Source: Prochlorococcus sp. AG-409-K04 (GTDB taxonomy: Bacteria; Cyanobacteriota; Cyanobacteriia; PCC-6307; Cyanobiaceae). Taken from it: a stretch of DNA of 64,000 nt. Position numbers and translations under genes: made by a program. The stretch is from the NCBI GenBank assembly GCA_003215555.1, contig QCKE01000005.1:21054-85053 (forward strand). The letters are read 5' to 3'. Positions 8,973 to 17,891 of the stretch are shown here, one piece after another. Numbering within the stretch: the stretch's first letter is position 1; each line of letters begins with the position of its first letter. The notes beneath the pieces were generated by a model that saw only the letters and a list, made by a program, of their open reading frames with translations, did no database searches and was not told the DNA's origin.

Positions 8973-9599
8973 TTACTTAAGTTTGATCGAATGGCTTGTT
9001 AGTTGATAATTAATCACTTGCAAAGTGGAAAAGAGATTTGGTTCATGGGTAACTATTATTAAAAGTTGTTCTTCTGATAGTAATTTAATTAATTGGAGAA
9101 TCTCATTGCGGACTGACCAATCTAAGCCGGCTGTTGGTTCATCCAGTAAAAGGATTTTGGGTTTTCTTATTAATTGCACTGCTATAGCCAATCTCCTTTG
9201 CTGCCCCCCACTAAGTTGCTCTGGTAAAGATTTCGTACTTATGGTATCTAATCCTACTTTACTTAAAACTTGAGACTGAAGTTCCCAGCTTGTTCGACGG
9301 TGTCCTAACATAAGTTCTTGGGCAATAGTCATTCCAAGAAAATGACGCTCGGGAAATTGAAACACTATGCCAGAAATTGTTCTTCTGCTTCGTACAGTAG
9401 TCAATTTATTTTCCCAGGAAATAGTTCCTTTACTTGGCATTGACAAACCACTTATTATTTCTAATAAACTAGTTTTTCCACTCCCACTTGGACCTGAAAT
9501 TACAACTGTCTCTCCAAAATTAGCTTGTAGATTTATGCTTTCAAGTATTGGCTTTTCAGAGGTAGCAGGATGATAATGAATATCTTTTAATTTAAGCAT
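8973..9599 (-). CDS. ABC transporter ATP-binding protein, ECF/CbiO-like, without adjacent permease
   Basis: This is a 208-residue ABC ATPase in the form chosen here. Walker A is GPSGSGKT at 36-43, the signature is LSGGQ at 129-133, and Walker B is ILLLDEP at about 149-155 with AGLD after it. The upstream in-frame start would add 12 residues with no family match. No permease or binding protein is next to it. Stand-alone ATPases of this type occur across cyanobacteria and plastids. It might energise an ECF-type transporter such as the BioY encoded 4 kb away, but that pairing is only a guess. Confidence 0.8.
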   Translation of the reverse strand: MLKLKDIHYHPATSEKPILESINLQANFGETVVISGPSGSGKTSLLEIISGLSMPSKGTISWENKLTTVRSRRTISGIVFQFPERHFLGMTIAQELMLGHRRTSWELQSQVLSKVGLDTISTKSLPEQLSGGQQRRLAIAVQLIRKPKILLLDEPTAGLDWSVRNEILQLIKLLSEEQLLIIVTHEPNLFSTLQVINYQLTSHSIKLK

Positions 9600-9710
9600 T
9601 CTATTTTTAAATGCCTTAGAGTAAATATATTGCAAAATCTAGCTAATGAAATTACTTTTTGGCTTACACCAACCATTTTTACCTTAAGGCTACTTATATC
9701 TTAATTTACT

Positions 9711-10160
9711 ATGCAAGTTCACTTTAGAGAAATAGACCCATTTAACTGTTGGATATGGATTCGGTTTGCTGAAATACCTAACCAGGGGGAGAAGAATTAT
9801 GTAGATGGTTTATTTGATAGTTGGTATGTACTTGGCAGGCTGGGAGGTTTTAATGCAGGAAACCTGCAAGCACATCAAGCTGGCTCTGATTTAAGTTGGA
9901 TGAATTATAGTGTTGAAGAACAGACTGCAAATTTACCCTCTTTGATGCACAATTTGGGTCAAATTGAATATAAGAATGAATGGGCAAGATGCTGGGTTGA
10001 TTTGGGAACCTCAGATTCATTAGCTCTGGACATCTTGATTAATGCGTTAAGTCAAGTAGATGGAGATGTTGTTGAATTAAGAGAATTAGTGATTGGAGGT
10101 GTAAATGATGATTGGGAAGTTGAAGAACATCCGGATGCTATATTTCCTTCTTATGAATAG
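9711..10160 (+). CDS. DUF3531 family protein
   Basis: This is a 149-residue soluble acidic protein of the cyanobacterial/plastid DUF3531 family. It is recognisable by the N-terminal FREIDPFNCWIW, the GGFNAGNLQ segment and the W-x-DLGTSDSLALD block. Its function is unknown. It is followed by rsmE after 2 bp, so the two form an operon and translation is probably coupled. No signal peptide or membrane segment is seen. Confidence 0.75.
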   Translation: MQVHFREIDPFNCWIWIRFAEIPNQGEKNYVDGLFDSWYVLGRLGGFNAGNLQAHQAGSDLSWMNYSVEEQTANLPSLMHNLGQIEYKNEWARCWVDLGTSDSLALDILINALSQVDGDVVELRELVIGGVNDDWEVEEHPDAIFPSYE

Positions 10161-10162
10161 AG

Positions 10163-10918
10163 ATGTCTGAATTAAGAAGGATATTAATTTCAAGTAGTCG
10201 ATTAAAAAAATCTGAAGTTAATAATAATATTGTTGAATTGAATAAAGCTGAAAATCATTATTTAGCTAGGGTCCTTCGACTTAGAGATAGAGGTGAACTA
10301 TGTGTTGTAGATGGTATAGGTCATAGTTGGAAGGCTGAATATATTCCCCCTGCAAAACTCTTTCTCAGTTCAAATTACAAGAAACCATTTTACTCAGATA
10401 AGCCACCTCACCCAAAAATTTGTTTGGCAGTTGTTGTTCCAAAGTATGGTTTTGATGAGGTCATAAGAATGTCTTGTGAAATTGGTGTTGATATTTTGCA
10501 GCCAATTTATTCAGAGAGAAGTGTCGTCACTAAAGTTAGTAATGAACGTATTAATAGATGGGAATCGATAATTAACGAAGCTGTCGAGCAATCAGAACGC
10601 ATGTGGAAACCAGAATTAAGACAATTACTTACTTTTTCTGATTGTTTAAGTACTCACTTAGATAATGATCTGCTAGGTATTGCTACCACAAGAAAACATA
10701 ATGCACAATTTCTGTCTGATTTTGTTGCTCACATTAGTCGCATTGACTTTCTGTGGGTGTATATTGGTCCTGAGGGTGGATGGACAAAGAATGAAATAGA
10801 ATTATCGAGGAAAATTGGTTGTGTAAGTATTAATTTAGGAGAGACTATTCTTAGAACTTCTACAGCAGCTATAATTGCTACAAACAATATGATGAATTGG
10901 AGGCGATCTATTCAATAA
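10163..10918 (+). CDS. rsmE: 16S rRNA m3U1498 methyltransferase
   Basis: RsmE methylates U1498 of 16S rRNA at N3. The 251-residue product has an N-terminal PUA-like part (HYLARVLRLRDRGEL) and a C-terminal SPOUT knot with GPEGGWTKNEIE and LGETILRTSTAA, the SAM-binding knot loops. Length is normal. It lies directly behind the DUF3531 gene. Confidence 0.94.
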   Translation: MSELRRILISSSRLKKSEVNNNIVELNKAENHYLARVLRLRDRGELCVVDGIGHSWKAEYIPPAKLFLSSNYKKPFYSDKPPHPKICLAVVVPKYGFDEVIRMSCEIGVDILQPIYSERSVVTKVSNERINRWESIINEAVEQSERMWKPELRQLLTFSDCLSTHLDNDLLGIATTRKHNAQFLSDFVAHISRIDFLWVYIGPEGGWTKNEIELSRKIGCVSINLGETILRTSTAAIIATNNMMNWRRSIQ

Positions 10919-10954
10919 GAATTTTATTTTCTCTCTTTAATTTAGGTTATTGAT

Positions 10955-11695
10955 GTGTTTTCATTAGTTTTTCAAAATGCTTGGTTTGCAGCATTTCTAC
11001 TAAATCTATTTCTTATCTCTATTGCACAGAGATATCCATTGCTTACAAAATCAGGATGGATCAATGCAGGAATATTAGGCACTATTCTCTTTGCTTGTTT
11101 AGGTTGGAAAGGTTGGTTATCTGTAGTGATTTATTTATTTCTTGGATTCCTTGTTACAAAAATTGGCTTTTCTTATAAAAAATCAAAAGGTGTTTCTGAA
11201 GGAAGAGATGGTAGGCGTGGTCCTGAAAATGTCTGGGGTTCTGCGGCGACTGGTGCTATATTGGCAATTTTATTAGAGATACTTCATGGACATGGACAAT
11301 ATCTTATCTTTATAGGCTTTGCTTCGAGTTTTTCTGCAAAATTGGCTGATACTTTTGGGAGTGAAATAGGGAAGAGATGGGGTAAAAAAACTTATTTGAT
11401 CACTACATTTAAACCCGTATCAGTAGGCACTGATGGTGCGATAAGTACTATTGGCACGTTTGCAAGTTTAGTTGGTAGCTTCTTGATGACTTGTGTAATG
11501 TATTCTCTTTCATTCTTGCCATCTTTAAAAGCTTTCCTGATTGTTTTTATTTGTGGTTTTATTGCTACTTTGATGGAGAGCCTGTTTGGAGCATTGATAC
11601 AACATAAAATTAAATGGCTAACAAATGAAGTTGTAAATTTCATTCAAACAAGCTTTGCAAGTATACTTTCTGTATGCTTGGCTTTACTTCTTTAA
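10955..11695 (+). CDS. DUF92 / VTE6-like phytyl-phosphate kinase
   Basis: This is a 246-residue polytopic membrane protein of the DUF92 family. GRDGRRGPENVWGSAATG, AKLADTFGSEIG and KPVSVGTDGAIS are the conserved blocks. The plant and cyanobacterial VTE6 members phosphorylate phytyl phosphate to phytyl diphosphate, recycling phytol from chlorophyll into tocopherol or phylloquinone. The start is GTG; a nearby ATG two bases upstream is in another frame and stops at once. The assignment rests on family motifs. Confidence 0.82.
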   Translation: MFSLVFQNAWFAAFLLNLFLISIAQRYPLLTKSGWINAGILGTILFACLGWKGWLSVVIYLFLGFLVTKIGFSYKKSKGVSEGRDGRRGPENVWGSAATGAILAILLEILHGHGQYLIFIGFASSFSAKLADTFGSEIGKRWGKKTYLITTFKPVSVGTDGAISTIGTFASLVGSFLMTCVMYSLSFLPSLKAFLIVFICGFIATLMESLFGALIQHKIKWLTNEVVNFIQTSFASILSVCLALLL

Positions 11696-11725
11696 TATTA
11701 TTAGATGATTTCTAATTTGATTTAG

Positions 11726-12373
11726 TCATGATTGCGCCCAATAATTTAGAGATTGCCAGTTCAATAATTTATTGTAAATCCATATGTGTCCATTTTTGTT
11801 TAGGTGAATTCCGTCAGGACTTATCCATTGATCCCAATTATTCTCACTTTTCATTTCTTTGAAAATTGGTAGGAATGGTATATCAAGGTCAAGACAACAT
11901 TCTTCAATGAGTCTTTCATATGTAAAACAACTTTTATTTGAGTACCATAAACATTTTGCAAATGGCATTTTGTGTTCATTAATTGGTGAAAGTCCCATTA
12001 CTAATACATATGTTTCTTTTTTTATTTGTTTTAGAAGTGCTTCTAGACCGTACTTGAAACCTTCAGTAGAGAGTTGAGGTCGTCCATCTTCTCTTCCTAT
12101 TCTTGCAGTATCATTAATTCCGACACACAAAAGTAGTCCGCTTGGAACATTTCTCCTAAATTCACCTCGACATTGCCATTCTTTATGCCATCGCTTCGTA
12201 AGTCTTTCAAGTCCATCACCTCTAATTCCTAATGGATAGATGATAGGCATATCAATATCCTTCATCCATTTGCGCTGTAACCTACTACACCAACCACCAC
12301 CATCACTGTCACCCCATCCATACACTGAACTGTCACCCATAACGATTAACTGTTTTGGTTGTTTATCAATCAT
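11726..12373 (-). CDS. GDSL/SGNH-family hydrolase
   Basis: This is a 215-residue hydrolase. The nucleophile block is GDSSVYGWG (S15), block III is GIND, and the terminal SPDGIHLNKNGH supplies the catalytic Asp and His. No signal peptide is seen, so it is probably cytoplasmic. It lies 2 bp after the fused phosphonate-type permease and seems to be the last gene of that operon. An ester-bond substrate linked to phosphonate or phosphite use would be a reasonable guess, but the sequence gives no substrate. Confidence 0.8.
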   Translation of the reverse strand: MIDKQPKQLIVMGDSSVYGWGDSDGGGWCSRLQRKWMKDIDMPIIYPLGIRGDGLERLTKRWHKEWQCRGEFRRNVPSGLLLCVGINDTARIGREDGRPQLSTEGFKYGLEALLKQIKKETYVLVMGLSPINEHKMPFAKCLWYSNKSCFTYERLIEECCLDLDIPFLPIFKEMKSENNWDQWISPDGIHLNKNGHIWIYNKLLNWQSLNYWAQS

Positions 12374-12375
12374 GT

Positions 12376-13926
12376 TTATTTATCTTTATTAGTGTGCTGA
12401 ATTTGCTTTTGCAATATCTCCCCAATGTATTCTCCCATTAGTGTAATTGTAATAAAAGCCAAAGTGATTAGAAAAACTTCTTCCCAGGCAAAAGAGCTTA
12501 AGGATTCTTGCAATTGCCATCCTAAACCTACACCTCCTACTACTCCAACAACAACCGTTTCCCTTAAGATAATATCTGCCCTATATATTGAATATATAAG
12601 GTAAGTATTGCTTTGAGGTGCAAATTTCCCATATAGCCATGAGATTTTGGGATTGGAACCATTTGCTTTAAGAACATTGTAAAGCTTATTATTTTGTTTC
12701 CCAATACTTTCTTTTAAAAGACGTCCTAATACACCTATATTTTGTATTCCTAAGGCCAAGGCTGCTACATATAAACTTGGTTTTGAGAACAATAATATCA
12801 AGAGAGATGTTAGTGGTGGTGGGAATAATCTACATAATGTCCATATTACACTTAAAAATATTTCAACTATTTTGTTGTGGGAAATCAACAGCAATAATGG
12901 TGGAATACCTGTAGCTAATAGCGATGCTATTATTGTTATCAATAATGTATCTGAAAAAAGTTTTATCCATGATAGATTTTTCAGTGCTAACAAAATATTT
13001 ACTATACTTGGTATCTGAACTAAATGAATGGTTTCCGGAAAAGAAAAATCTATACCTATATATTTTAGCCAAACAAGACTAAGACCACATGTACATAAAA
13101 GAAGCAGGATTATTCCTATAGAAAATTGTCCTGTTTTATTTTTAATTAAACTAGGTTGTTGTAATATATGGACTATTTGCTCTAGAATAAATATAACTAT
13201 GAAAAGGAGCCATATAGAAGTCCACATTTCGTTAAAATTTAGTGATGATGTGGCCAGTTGAAGCTCAGTTCCTATTCCTCCTAATCCAAATACCCCTAAA
13301 AGTGTCGCACCTCTTATGGCACACTCTAATCTATAAAAGCCATATGAACTAATCAAAGGCATTATTTTTGGTATCAGAAAAGTTATCAATACTTGTATGT
13401 TCTTGGCTCCTGTTTTTTGTATTGCAATTATTTTGCTTAAATCTATTGAATCTATTTGTTCTGAAAATATTCTTGCTAAGAGAGAAGAATATGGAATGAT
13501 TATTGATAAAATTGCTATCCAGGGAGCTAATCCAAATATTTGCAGGAAAATTATTCCCCAAATTAATTCGTGAATTGATCTTAATAGAGCAAGAGTTCGC
13601 CTTATAAAAACTGCAATTAATTTTGGTATTCCTAATAATTTATATATGTTATATGAGCTAGCAAGGCTTAAAAAGAAACCTAAAAATATACTAATTGACC
13701 AGGAAAATAAGGCTACAGCAATAGTAATTTGTATTTGATTTAAACTATTGCTAATAACATTGTAGTCTGTAGATGGTTGTATGCTTGCTGCTATGAAATT
13801 ATAAATAATGGAGAGTCCATCTAAATGAATATCTTTAACTATATTTATGGACACTGGTATTAATACTAAACTAGGTAAAAGACACAATATTGGCTGTGAG
13901 AATTTTATATTCTTAATGCTAAACAT
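12376..13926 (-). CDS. phnE: Phosphonate/phosphite-type ABC permease, two permease domains fused
   Basis: This is a 516-residue membrane protein, about twice the usual PhnE length. It is read as two PhnE-like permease domains in tandem, with a hydrophobic joint near the middle. The EAA-type cytoplasmic loop is seen in the first half (AIQKTGAKNIQVLITFLIPKI) and again in the second (VLKANGSNPKISWLYGKFAPQ). The 5' end overlaps phnC by 8 bp. With phnC and phnD upstream it makes a complete importer. In picocyanobacteria such PhnDCE systems have been linked to phosphite and phosphonate uptake. Confidence 0.85.
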   Translation of the reverse strand: MFSIKNIKFSQPILCLLPSLVLIPVSINIVKDIHLDGLSIIYNFIAASIQPSTDYNVISNSLNQIQITIAVALFSWSISIFLGFFLSLASSYNIYKLLGIPKLIAVFIRRTLALLRSIHELIWGIIFLQIFGLAPWIAILSIIIPYSSLLARIFSEQIDSIDLSKIIAIQKTGAKNIQVLITFLIPKIMPLISSYGFYRLECAIRGATLLGVFGLGGIGTELQLATSSLNFNEMWTSIWLLFIVIFILEQIVHILQQPSLIKNKTGQFSIGIILLLLCTCGLSLVWLKYIGIDFSFPETIHLVQIPSIVNILLALKNLSWIKLFSDTLLITIIASLLATGIPPLLLLISHNKIVEIFLSVIWTLCRLFPPPLTSLLILLFSKPSLYVAALALGIQNIGVLGRLLKESIGKQNNKLYNVLKANGSNPKISWLYGKFAPQSNTYLIYSIYRADIILRETVVVGVVGGVGLGWQLQESLSSFAWEEVFLITLAFITITLMGEYIGEILQKQIQHTNKDK

Positions 13927-14656
13927 ACAATTTATTTATAAGATTAAAATCAATGTCATCAGCACTTTTATCAAATATTTTTATTCCATCTTTTATCCCT
14001 ATAACTCTACTAAAATATTTTATATATTTGGGTTGGTGAAGGGATATTATACAGGTAGAGGGAATATAATTAAAATCTATTTCATGGAGTTGCAGTAATT
14101 TTTTAAGTAGTCTTTTTGATTGCTTTGGATCTAAACAAGATAGAGGTTCATCTGCTAACAGCAAGGTTGATTTTTGCCTAAGAAGTCTAGCAATTGAAAC
14201 TCTAGCTTTCTGTCCAAAAGATAATTTATTTACGTTTTTGTTTAAAAGACTTTTAGGTAATTCAACAACTTTAAGGCACTCTTCACACTTCTTTCTCTCT
14301 ATAGAAGCTATTAGATTTGCAATAGCCCAAACAAAACCATGTCGTCCAAGAGCTCCAGTGTTAATATTTTGACCAACAGTTAATTCGTCAATTAATCTTA
14401 AATCTTGCCAAAAAGTTCCTATTTGTGTTCTTTGTTTTTGAATTAACTTATTTATATTTGTTCCTTTATACAGTACTGTTCCATGATTTGGAATCAAGCT
14501 TCCGTTGGCTATTTTGAGAAGAGTTGTTTTTCCAGAACCACTTTTGCCTAATAAGGCAATTTTTTCACCATATTTAATTGTTATATTTATATCTTTAAGT
14601 CTTTCTACTTCATTATCCTTGAGATATATATTTGTTAGTTCTAATATGGCCGTCAT
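13919..14656 (-). CDS. phnC: Phosphonate/phosphite-type ABC transporter ATP-binding protein
   Basis: This is a 245-residue ABC ATPase. Walker A is GKSGSGKTT at 37-45, followed by a Q-loop in GTFWQDLRLID, the signature LSFGQKARVSIARLL and Walker B LLLADEPLSCLDP. The signature has F instead of the usual second G (LSFGQ), a tolerated variant. It overlaps phnD by 4 bp upstream and phnE by 8 bp downstream, so the cassette order is phnD-phnC-phnE. Substrate type is inferred from the PhnD and PhnE partners. Confidence 0.88.
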   Translation of the reverse strand: MTAILELTNIYLKDNEVERLKDINITIKYGEKIALLGKSGSGKTTLLKIANGSLIPNHGTVLYKGTNINKLIQKQRTQIGTFWQDLRLIDELTVGQNINTGALGRHGFVWAIANLIASIERKKCEECLKVVELPKSLLNKNVNKLSFGQKARVSIARLLRQKSTLLLADEPLSCLDPKQSKRLLKKLLQLHEIDFNYIPSTCIISLHQPKYIKYFSRVIGIKDGIKIFDKSADDIDFNLINKLYV

Positions 14657-15552
14657 CTAATTTTTCCAAGTTTTCTGCCAATAAATTCTATATCTTCATA
14701 TTGGTAGGCATGCGCTTTGACAAAACTTTTAGCACTAAAAAGTTCTAATATTTTCTTTTGCCTAGGATTGGTTTTTTTTAAACCTATAATTGATTTTTGC
14801 AATCTATTTGTAAAACCTTTTCCGAATTTCTGGTCCAGGCTTGGTTGTGCGAGCCAGTGATAATCAGAGTAAGCCGGAGTTCTCCAAATCACAAATATAT
14901 CTTTCTTATTTGCTCTCCCTGAATTGATACTATCTATCCAGACTTGTTCATTAAGAACTCCTGCTTCATATGAACCACTCTGAACTAGGGCAATAGTTGC
15001 GTCGTGACTACCACTAAATCCTGGCCGAGATCCTTTGAAATCAGTTAATTTAACATTTGCTTTATTCAGAAAATATTGAGGCATTAATCTTCCAGATGTA
15101 GAGCTTTCAGAGCCAAAGGTAAACCTCTTTCCTTTTAGTACTTTTAAGTCTTTTATATCTCGTATTGGTTTGATTTTTGCTTTTGTATTGGCAATAAATA
15201 CACTATGAAATGCCCTATCTATATCTCGTTGAGCTAATACAATAGCTCCTGGTTTTTGTAACCGAGCTTGAACTCCAGTCAACCCCCCAAACCAGACCAA
15301 ATCAAGACTACCTGTACGAAAGGCACTAACGGCAGCTTGATAATTTATAACTGGTTTGTATTCCACATCAATATTCAAACTCTCACTTAATTCATCTGAT
15401 AAAATTGTATATAATCTATTAAGCTTTTCAGGATATTGATCAGGAATGGCGCTAATAATAAAAACTTCTTTTGAGTTCGATTTTTCGTATATTGGTAGAA
15501 GAATGACGCATATGATAAAGAAAAGAAAATTCTTTAATTTTAGCATTTGCAT
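14653..15552 (-). CDS. phnD: Phosphonate/phosphite-type ABC transporter periplasmic binding protein
   Basis: This is a 299-residue secreted binding protein with a hydrophobic signal segment at about residues 5-25. FRTGSLDLVWFGGLTGVQARL, FGSESSTSGRLMPQYFL and SHDATIALVQSG are the ligand-pocket blocks of the PhnD/PtxB family. It is the first gene of the transporter operon. PhnD proteins of Prochlorococcus are known to bind phosphite and small phosphonates with differing affinity. Which ligand this one prefers cannot be read from the sequence. Confidence 0.9.
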   Translation of the reverse strand: MQMLKLKNFLFFIICVILLPIYEKSNSKEVFIISAIPDQYPEKLNRLYTILSDELSESLNIDVEYKPVINYQAAVSAFRTGSLDLVWFGGLTGVQARLQKPGAIVLAQRDIDRAFHSVFIANTKAKIKPIRDIKDLKVLKGKRFTFGSESSTSGRLMPQYFLNKANVKLTDFKGSRPGFSGSHDATIALVQSGSYEAGVLNEQVWIDSINSGRANKKDIFVIWRTPAYSDYHWLAQPSLDQKFGKGFTNRLQKSIIGLKKTNPRQKKILELFSAKSFVKAHAYQYEDIEFIGRKLGKIR

Positions 15553-15585
15553 GAAAAATATCTCAATTAATTATATGATATAAAG

Positions 15586-16764
15586 TTATAGATTTTGAAT
15601 TAAATTGGTTAGTCTTTGTATTCCTTCATTTATTATTTCTTCTGAGACAGAACAGGATATTCTAATACATCTATCGTTACCAAAAGCAATTCCTGGTATT
15701 ATCGCTAAACCTTCTCTTTCTAATGCCATTTTGCAGAATTCTAATGAATCAGGAAGATCCTTATTTAAAGATGGAAATGCATAGAATGCTCCATGTTGTG
15801 ATTCTAATTGCAAGTTTTTTATATCCTTTATAGCTACGGTTAATTTGTTCCTTCTTTCATTATAACTATTTATCATAAAATCTATTCCTTTTGGTGAATT
15901 TTTTATAGCTGCAATAGCACCTTTTTGTGCAAAAGTACATACATTACTTGTACTTTGACTTTGTAAAGCTATTGCTTTCTTTATAATTTCTACATTACCT
16001 TGTAAGTAACCAACACGCCAGCCTGTCATTGCCCAGGCTTTTGCAAATCCATTCACTATAAATACTCTATCAATTAAATCTGGTGCTATTCCAGATAAGC
16101 TGTAATGTTTTTCATTTGGTGATATCAGGAACTCGTATATTTCATCACTTAAGACATATATATGTTTATGTCTTCTTAGAACTTCTGCTATTTTATTTAG
16201 TTCTTCTAGATTCATTATTCTACCGCTTGGATTACATGGAGAATTTAGAATTATTAGTTTTGTTTTGTTTGTTATATTTTGTTCTAATTTATTAATGTCT
16301 AGCTCAAACCCAGTTTCTGGATAAGAATCAACAAAGATAGGAATTGCATTTGCAAATCTAGTTATCGCTGGATAAGAAACCCAATAAGGACAAGGTATTA
16401 AGACTTCATCACCTGGATTCAAAAGTACTTGAATTAGGTTGAAAATTGCTTGCTTACCTCCATTTGTTATTTGAACATTTTCAGAAGTTGTTAAAATATT
16501 ATTAACTGTTTTAAGTTTATAGGCTATTGCTTCCCTTAATTCAGGATCCCCTCCAGCAGGACCATATTTCGTTTGCCCTTCTTTAATTGCTCGAATTGCT
16601 GCATCTTTAATAAAATCAGGAGTATCAAAATCGGGTTCTCCAGCGCTTAGGCTACATATGTCTTTTCCTTGATTTTTTAGTGATTGGGCTAATGCACTTA
16701 TTTCTAAGGTCAATGATGGCTTCAATTCAAGCGCTCTTTGAGAAATAGAATCAGTGTTATTCAT
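15586..16764 (-). CDS. aspC: Aspartate aminotransferase, class I
   Basis: This is a 392-residue fold-type I aminotransferase that swaps amino groups between aspartate and 2-oxoglutarate. LSAGEPDFDTP is the N-terminal substrate motif, NSPCNPSGR the cofactor contact, FAKAWAMTGWRVGY contains the Schiff-base lysine, and RISCSVSEE carries the C-terminal carboxylate-binding arginine. Length is standard for the I-gamma subgroup found in cyanobacteria, some of which also use prephenate. It lies alone, 34 bp upstream of phnD on the same strand. Confidence 0.92.
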   Translation of the reverse strand: MNNTDSISQRALELKPSLTLEISALAQSLKNQGKDICSLSAGEPDFDTPDFIKDAAIRAIKEGQTKYGPAGGDPELREAIAYKLKTVNNILTTSENVQITNGGKQAIFNLIQVLLNPGDEVLIPCPYWVSYPAITRFANAIPIFVDSYPETGFELDINKLEQNITNKTKLIILNSPCNPSGRIMNLEELNKIAEVLRRHKHIYVLSDEIYEFLISPNEKHYSLSGIAPDLIDRVFIVNGFAKAWAMTGWRVGYLQGNVEIIKKAIALQSQSTSNVCTFAQKGAIAAIKNSPKGIDFMINSYNERRNKLTVAIKDIKNLQLESQHGAFYAFPSLNKDLPDSLEFCKMALEREGLAIIPGIAFGNDRCIRISCSVSEEIINEGIQRLTNLIQNL

Positions 16765-16859
16765 TCTTAGACTATCTATTTTTTTGATTCATTCTTAAGC
16801 ATCACATTCTTCCTGTGTGAGTCTTTTTTATAACCTATACAAATTATACAAAAAGTCTT

Positions 16860-17264
16860 ATGAATTTTTCTAAAACAAGTTTTTTATTTTCCTCTTCAAA
16901 TCCTTATCAACTATCGAAATTTTATTCTGTACTTAAGGGTGTCAATGCTTCTGAAGGCATTTCAAGTAATGATTTTTCAATTGAGAGTGATGATTCTTGC
17001 AACATAAAATTTTTCAAGCCAACAAGTGATTTAAATAATGGACGCTTACCCCCCCCTGTTTTGTCACTCTGTTTTGAGAAAGAACCTAGCCTAAATCCTT
17101 TGAAATCTATCAAAGGTTGGATTGAAGAAGTCATTTTGGTTGGTGGAAGATTAATAGATGGACCAAGACTTGAATATTTTGGAGCTGAAGCATGGATGTC
17201 AGACCAAGAAGAGAATAAGTTTTTGCTTTATGTCCCCCTTCTGGTTTCTCGAGAAATAAAATAA
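16860..17264 (+). CDS. VOC (glyoxalase)-like small protein, function unknown
   Basis: This is a 134-residue soluble protein. The start SFLFSSSNPYQLSKFYSVLKG looks like the first strand-helix of a vicinal-oxygen-chelate module. The end (GGRLIDGPRLEYFGAEAWMSDQEENKFLLY) looks like its second half, though the metal ligands are not obvious. It lies 16 bp upstream of the uracil-DNA glycosylase gene and is likely co-transcribed. The fold call is tentative and no enzymatic role is claimed. Confidence 0.5.
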   Translation: MNFSKTSFLFSSSNPYQLSKFYSVLKGVNASEGISSNDFSIESDDSCNIKFFKPTSDLNNGRLPPPVLSLCFEKEPSLNPLKSIKGWIEEVILVGGRLIDGPRLEYFGAEAWMSDQEENKFLLYVPLLVSREIK

Positions 17265-17280
17265 TAAAAAAATTATTTGT

Positions 17281-17889
17281 ATGACTTCTGCTGAAGATCA
17301 TCAATCTTGTTTATGCAAGTCTTGTGGTTCCAAAATGTCTACAAGCCCACTTGTTATAAGTAGAGGCAGTTCGATTGCTCAAGTAATGCTTATTGGTGAA
17401 GCTCCTGGAGCAATGGAAGAGAAAATGACTATTCCATTTGTTGGTCGTTCTGGTAAGTTGTTAAATATGCTTCTTGAATTAGCTGGCTTTGATTATGATA
17501 AAGATGTGTACATAACTAACTTGGTAAAAACACGACCACCTAAAAATAGGACTCCAACTAGTCGAGAAATATCCTTACATTTACCATGGCTATATCAACA
17601 AATAAAAGTTGTAAAACCTTTGATCATTGTTCTTATTGGTTCATCAGCTTTAAAAGCTTTGCTTGGAATTAAATCAAAAATCACACAGGCAAGGGGTACG
17701 TGGCACAATTGGAATGGAATTCATGTTATGCCCATTTTTCATCCTTCATATCTTTTGAGGAACCCCTCTAAAGTATCGGGAAAACCTTATGATTTAACAT
17801 GCTTGGATTTCCTTGAGGTTAGAAAGAAACTAAAAGAACTAACTATTCTTCAAAAAGATTCAAATTTGTCTTTTCCAATTAGTAATTAA
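17281..17889 (+). CDS. Uracil-DNA glycosylase, Fe-S family 4/5 type
   Basis: This is a 202-residue DNA repair enzyme that removes uracil from DNA. Family features are an N-terminal CLCKSC cysteine cluster contributing to the 4Fe-4S site, [20 protein letters not shown] as motif [17 protein letters not shown], and [10 protein letters not shown] as the last catalytic loop. It lies 2 bp before ispG on the same strand. The choice between family 4 and family 5 is not certain. Confidence 0.88.
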   Translation: MTSAEDHQSCLCKSCGSKMSTSPLVISRGSSIAQVMLIGEAPGAMEEKMTIPFVGRSGKLLNMLLELAGFDYDKDVYITNLVKTRPPKNRTPTSREISLHLPWLYQQIKVVKPLIIVLIGSSALKALLGIKSKITQARGTWHNWNGIHVMPIFHPSYLLRNPSKVSGKPYDLTCLDFLEVRKKLKELTILQKDSNLSFPISN

Positions 17890-17891
17890 TT

